From the NCBI GenBank assembly GCA_963693365.1, contig CAVNZM010000001.1, positions 18,166,001 to 18,230,000 of the forward strand: a stretch of DNA of 64,000 nt. The letters are read 5' to 3'. A program made the translations under genes and the position numbers. Positions 61,688 to 64,000 of the stretch are shown one piece after another. This stretch comes from Amoebidium appalachense (Eukaryota; Ichthyosporea). Position 1 is the first letter of the stretch. Each line of letters starts with the position of its first letter. The notes under the pieces were generated by a model, which made no database searches, was not told the DNA's origin, and saw nothing but the letters and a program-made list of their open reading frames with translations.

Positions 61688-61888
61688 GCTCAAAGCAGAA
61701 AAATTCTGCTAAATTCAGATTTTTAGCTGCCAAAAGCAACCCTTTTCTGCTTCGCTGAAGCAGAATTATTGTTCTTCGAGCAACTTTCATATGGCGCTAT
61801 GATTGTGCTGCCAAGCGCGCGCAGAATGACTTTGCGTTTGGCAGAATAGTTTCCTACTCGGAGCAAGTTGACTCTGTCGATGTGGTTG
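61688..61888. repeat. Second palindrome array with the same conserved tail (copy 2)
   Basis: Degenerate GCAGAA...TTCTGC units (for example GCAGAAAAATTCTGC near 61697 and GAAGCAGAATTATTG near 61759) over about 170 bp, then the tail at 61859-61888, which matches 25 of 30 bases of 27144-27173. More diverged than copy 1. Confidence 0.7.
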
Positions 61889-61994
61889 CCACCACCCCCC
61901 CCCCCCCCTCTCCCCCCCCTCTCCCCCCCTCCCCGCCCAGACACACACACACATACACACGTACACACACACATCCACACACGCACACACGCAC

Positions 61995-62092
<98 letters not shown>

Positions 62093-62792
62093 CATGTGCC
62101 ACACCCACGCACGCACACACGCACACACGCACACACCCACCCACACCCACACACACACACACACACAAACACACACATGCACAGACACGCACACCCGCGC
62201 GCACACCAACAGTGTCACACGTGCACACACACGCGCATGCAGCTCGATGTCTGACATACATTTGGATGCCTTTATATGTGTGCCCCGCCACATTGTCGCT
62301 TTATGGTCGATCGATGCACCCTTTTCATATCGGTTGCCCTTGTGCCAGGAGGGTTGGGGGGTGGGGGGTGGGGGGGGGGGGGAAGGACCACGTTGCCAGG
62401 TCCTCATATTTACTGATCATTATCATTACTACTCCTCCCCCCCCCCCCCCCCCCCCTTACCCCCCCTCCTCCCCCCCTCCTCCCCCCTCCCCCCCTCGAC
62501 CTTTCTTGGCCTCCCTCCCCCCCCCCCCCCCTCCCCCCGGGCGCCCCCCATGTACATGCTCGCACATCCACAACATTACGTATACACACGAGCGTCAAAC
62601 ATATGTCATATGTATATACAATTCAAGCATAAAGGGGCATGCCGAATTTAAGATAAAGTGGATTTCTGCTGCTAGAATCGTAATTCTGCATCCCCTAGTT
62701 CCACAGCGAGCACAATCTTAAATTGACCCCCCTCCTCCCCCCCCCCCCCTCCCCCCCCCCCCCCCCCCCCCCTCCTCCTCCTCCTTTGGCAG
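61889..62792. repeat. CA-rich and C-rich spacer
   Basis: (CA)n at about 62001-62090 with GCACAC variants to 62240, C-rich blocks at 62433-62540 and 62727-62775. A degenerate TTCTGCTGCTAGAATCGTAATTCTGC element near 62664-62690 may be a stray palindrome unit. Confidence 0.8.
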
Positions 62793-62878
62793 CCTGCACT
62801 CCTGCTCCCTATGTTATTTGTGCCGCAGCCTCTCAGTCTGTACAGAAAATGCTGGAGCGTTGTTGGCGTGCAGAGCCT
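62793..62878 (+). CDS. Candidate internal exon, protein-kinase-tail-like
   Basis: Acceptor CCTTTGGCAG, 28 codons ([20 protein letters not shown] then ERCWRAEP) and donor GTGTGT in phase 0. The ERCW-x-x-EP phrase resembles the CW...P segment near the end of protein kinase domains, but the piece is short and no partner exon was found. Confidence 0.2.
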
Positions 62879-62932
62879 GTGTGTACGTGTGAATTCTGTG
62901 TACGTGTGCTGCCAGCATGATGTGTGTCAGAT

Positions 62933-63912
62933 GCATGAGTGTGTGTGTGCCGGTATGTTTGTATGTGTGTACACCTGTATCGTTGGCCTTGTGTGTGGTG
63001 TGTGCGTGTCAGGTGTGGTGTGTCTATATCTGTGTGTGTGTGTATGGCGCGGTTGTGTGTGCGTGTGTGCACGTGCGTATGTGTGTGTGCGCGTACGTGC
63101 GTGTGTGTGCGCGTGCGCCAGTGTCTGTCTGTGTGTGTGTGTGCGTGTGCGTGTGTGTGGGTGCGTGTGGGTGTGTCTGTGTGTGTGTGTGTGTGTGTGT
63201 CTGTGTCTGTGTGTGTGTGTGTGTGTGCGCGCGCGCGTGTGTGTGTGTGTGTGTCACGGGGCGTGTGTGTGTGTGTGTGTGTGTGTCACGGTGTGTGTGT
63301 GTGTATGTATGTATGTGTGTGTGTGTCTGTGTGTGTGCGTGTGCCACTGTGTGGGCACGGTGTATAGCTTATGTGGTCAGTGTGTGTGTGTGTGTCACGG
63401 TGTACGGCTTGTGTGATTGTGTGTGCGTGTTTTCTTTTTTTTTCTTTTCTTTTTCTTTTTCTTCTTTTTTTTTGAGGGGGGGGGGGGGGGAGGGGGGGGG
63501 ATCCGGGAAGGTGTGCACGCCCGTGTTTAGTAGTGCGTGCCAGTCCAAAGAAGAGATTGACACAAGCCAGTTAGAAAAAGAGGCGAACAACAAATACTTG
63601 GTCTGTCTGAGGAAATCAAAAAACCAAACCAAAACAACAGCGAAAAAGCAAAATTAAACCAAATGTAAAAGGCATATCTTTTCCAAACAACCAACAAACG
63701 GCAAGTGTAAGTCACTGAACACTCATTGTGTGCTACCAGTGTTGCTAAAAGACGACTTTTGGGGGGTTGCACATACTGCATGCTGCCATGTGGCCGCGCA
63801 CTCTGGCACGTGTATATCTCGCAAAGCAAAAAAACAACTTGCAGTACCGTAAGGCTTACTCATTATTCCCTCCTCCTCCATCCCCCCCCTCCCCCTCCCC
63901 CCCCCTCCCCCC

Positions 63913-63943
<31 letters not shown>

Positions 63944-64000
63944 AAAACCTTCCCGTCCCTCCTTTAGTCCTGGGGCCTTTTTCTGGGGTGTTGTGGGAGG
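62933..64000. repeat. TG-rich tract, then T, G, C and A homopolymers to the window end
   Basis: TGTG/GCGT sequence 62933-63430, T-rich 63431-63472, G run 63475-63500. Non-repetitive DNA at 63505-63860 has an open frame near 63510-63655 (SKEEIDTSQLEKEANNKY) without clear splice signals. C-rich sequence follows to 63933, then an A run and the window end. Confidence 0.8.

Overview
This window is nuclear DNA from a eukaryote. It has spliceosomal introns with matching phases, TATA and CCAAT promoter elements, a polyadenylation signal and typical eukaryotic proteins (VPS4-type AAA ATPase, FKBP-TPR protein, sphingosine/diacylglycerol-type lipid kinase, predicted GPI-anchored surface proteins). The mix suggests a microbial eukaryote; my best guess is a unicellular relative of animals such as an ichthyosporean, but the window does not prove this. 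Introns and spacers are packed with (CA/GT)n and (GA/CT)n microsatellites and pure C or G runs up to 68 bases, so most open frames here are meaningless poly-Pro, poly-Gly, Thr-His or Cys-Val reading frames.

Layout. 1-1926 (+): 3' end of a gene with SdrD B-like extracellular repeats. 5904-6827 (+): intronless gene for a cysteine protease resembling herpesvirus tegument deubiquitinases, with its own TATA promoter. 6964-8143 (-): tentative gene. 8879-18131 (+): ten-exon FKBP6-like immunophilin with TPRs. 19760-22833 (+): two-exon membrane glycosyltransferase family 2 enzyme. 24733-25503 (+): GH114-like secreted glycosidase whose 5' end is out of frame. 26698-28829: palindrome array and a 202-bp tandem array. 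30188-39149 (-): eleven recognised exons of a lipid kinase (5' exon not found). 39872-54637 (+): nineteen-exon VPS4-like ATPase. 56539-57006 (-) and 58100-58567 (+): head-to-head twin genes for small secreted, probably GPI-anchored proteins. 59196 onward: possible new gene among long microsatellites, then a second palindrome array and unassigned sequence.

The exon chains were built by hand from splice sites, phase and family motifs. For the FKBP6-like, VPS4-like and lipid kinase genes every junction keeps frame (402, 475 and at least 411 codons). The genes do not form one pathway. They include surface and secreted functions (SdrD-like, GT2, GH114, twin GPI proteins), membrane and lipid functions (VPS4, lipid kinase) and protein handling (FKBP6-like, C76-like protease).

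Most notable are splice sites that merge with microsatellites, a 29-bp minisatellite that repeats a 5' splice site, two dispersed arrays of the palindrome GCAGAATWATTCTGC with a shared tail, the virus-like protease gene, and the twin surface genes sharing a 141-bp identical block around a CCAAT-rich bidirectional promoter.
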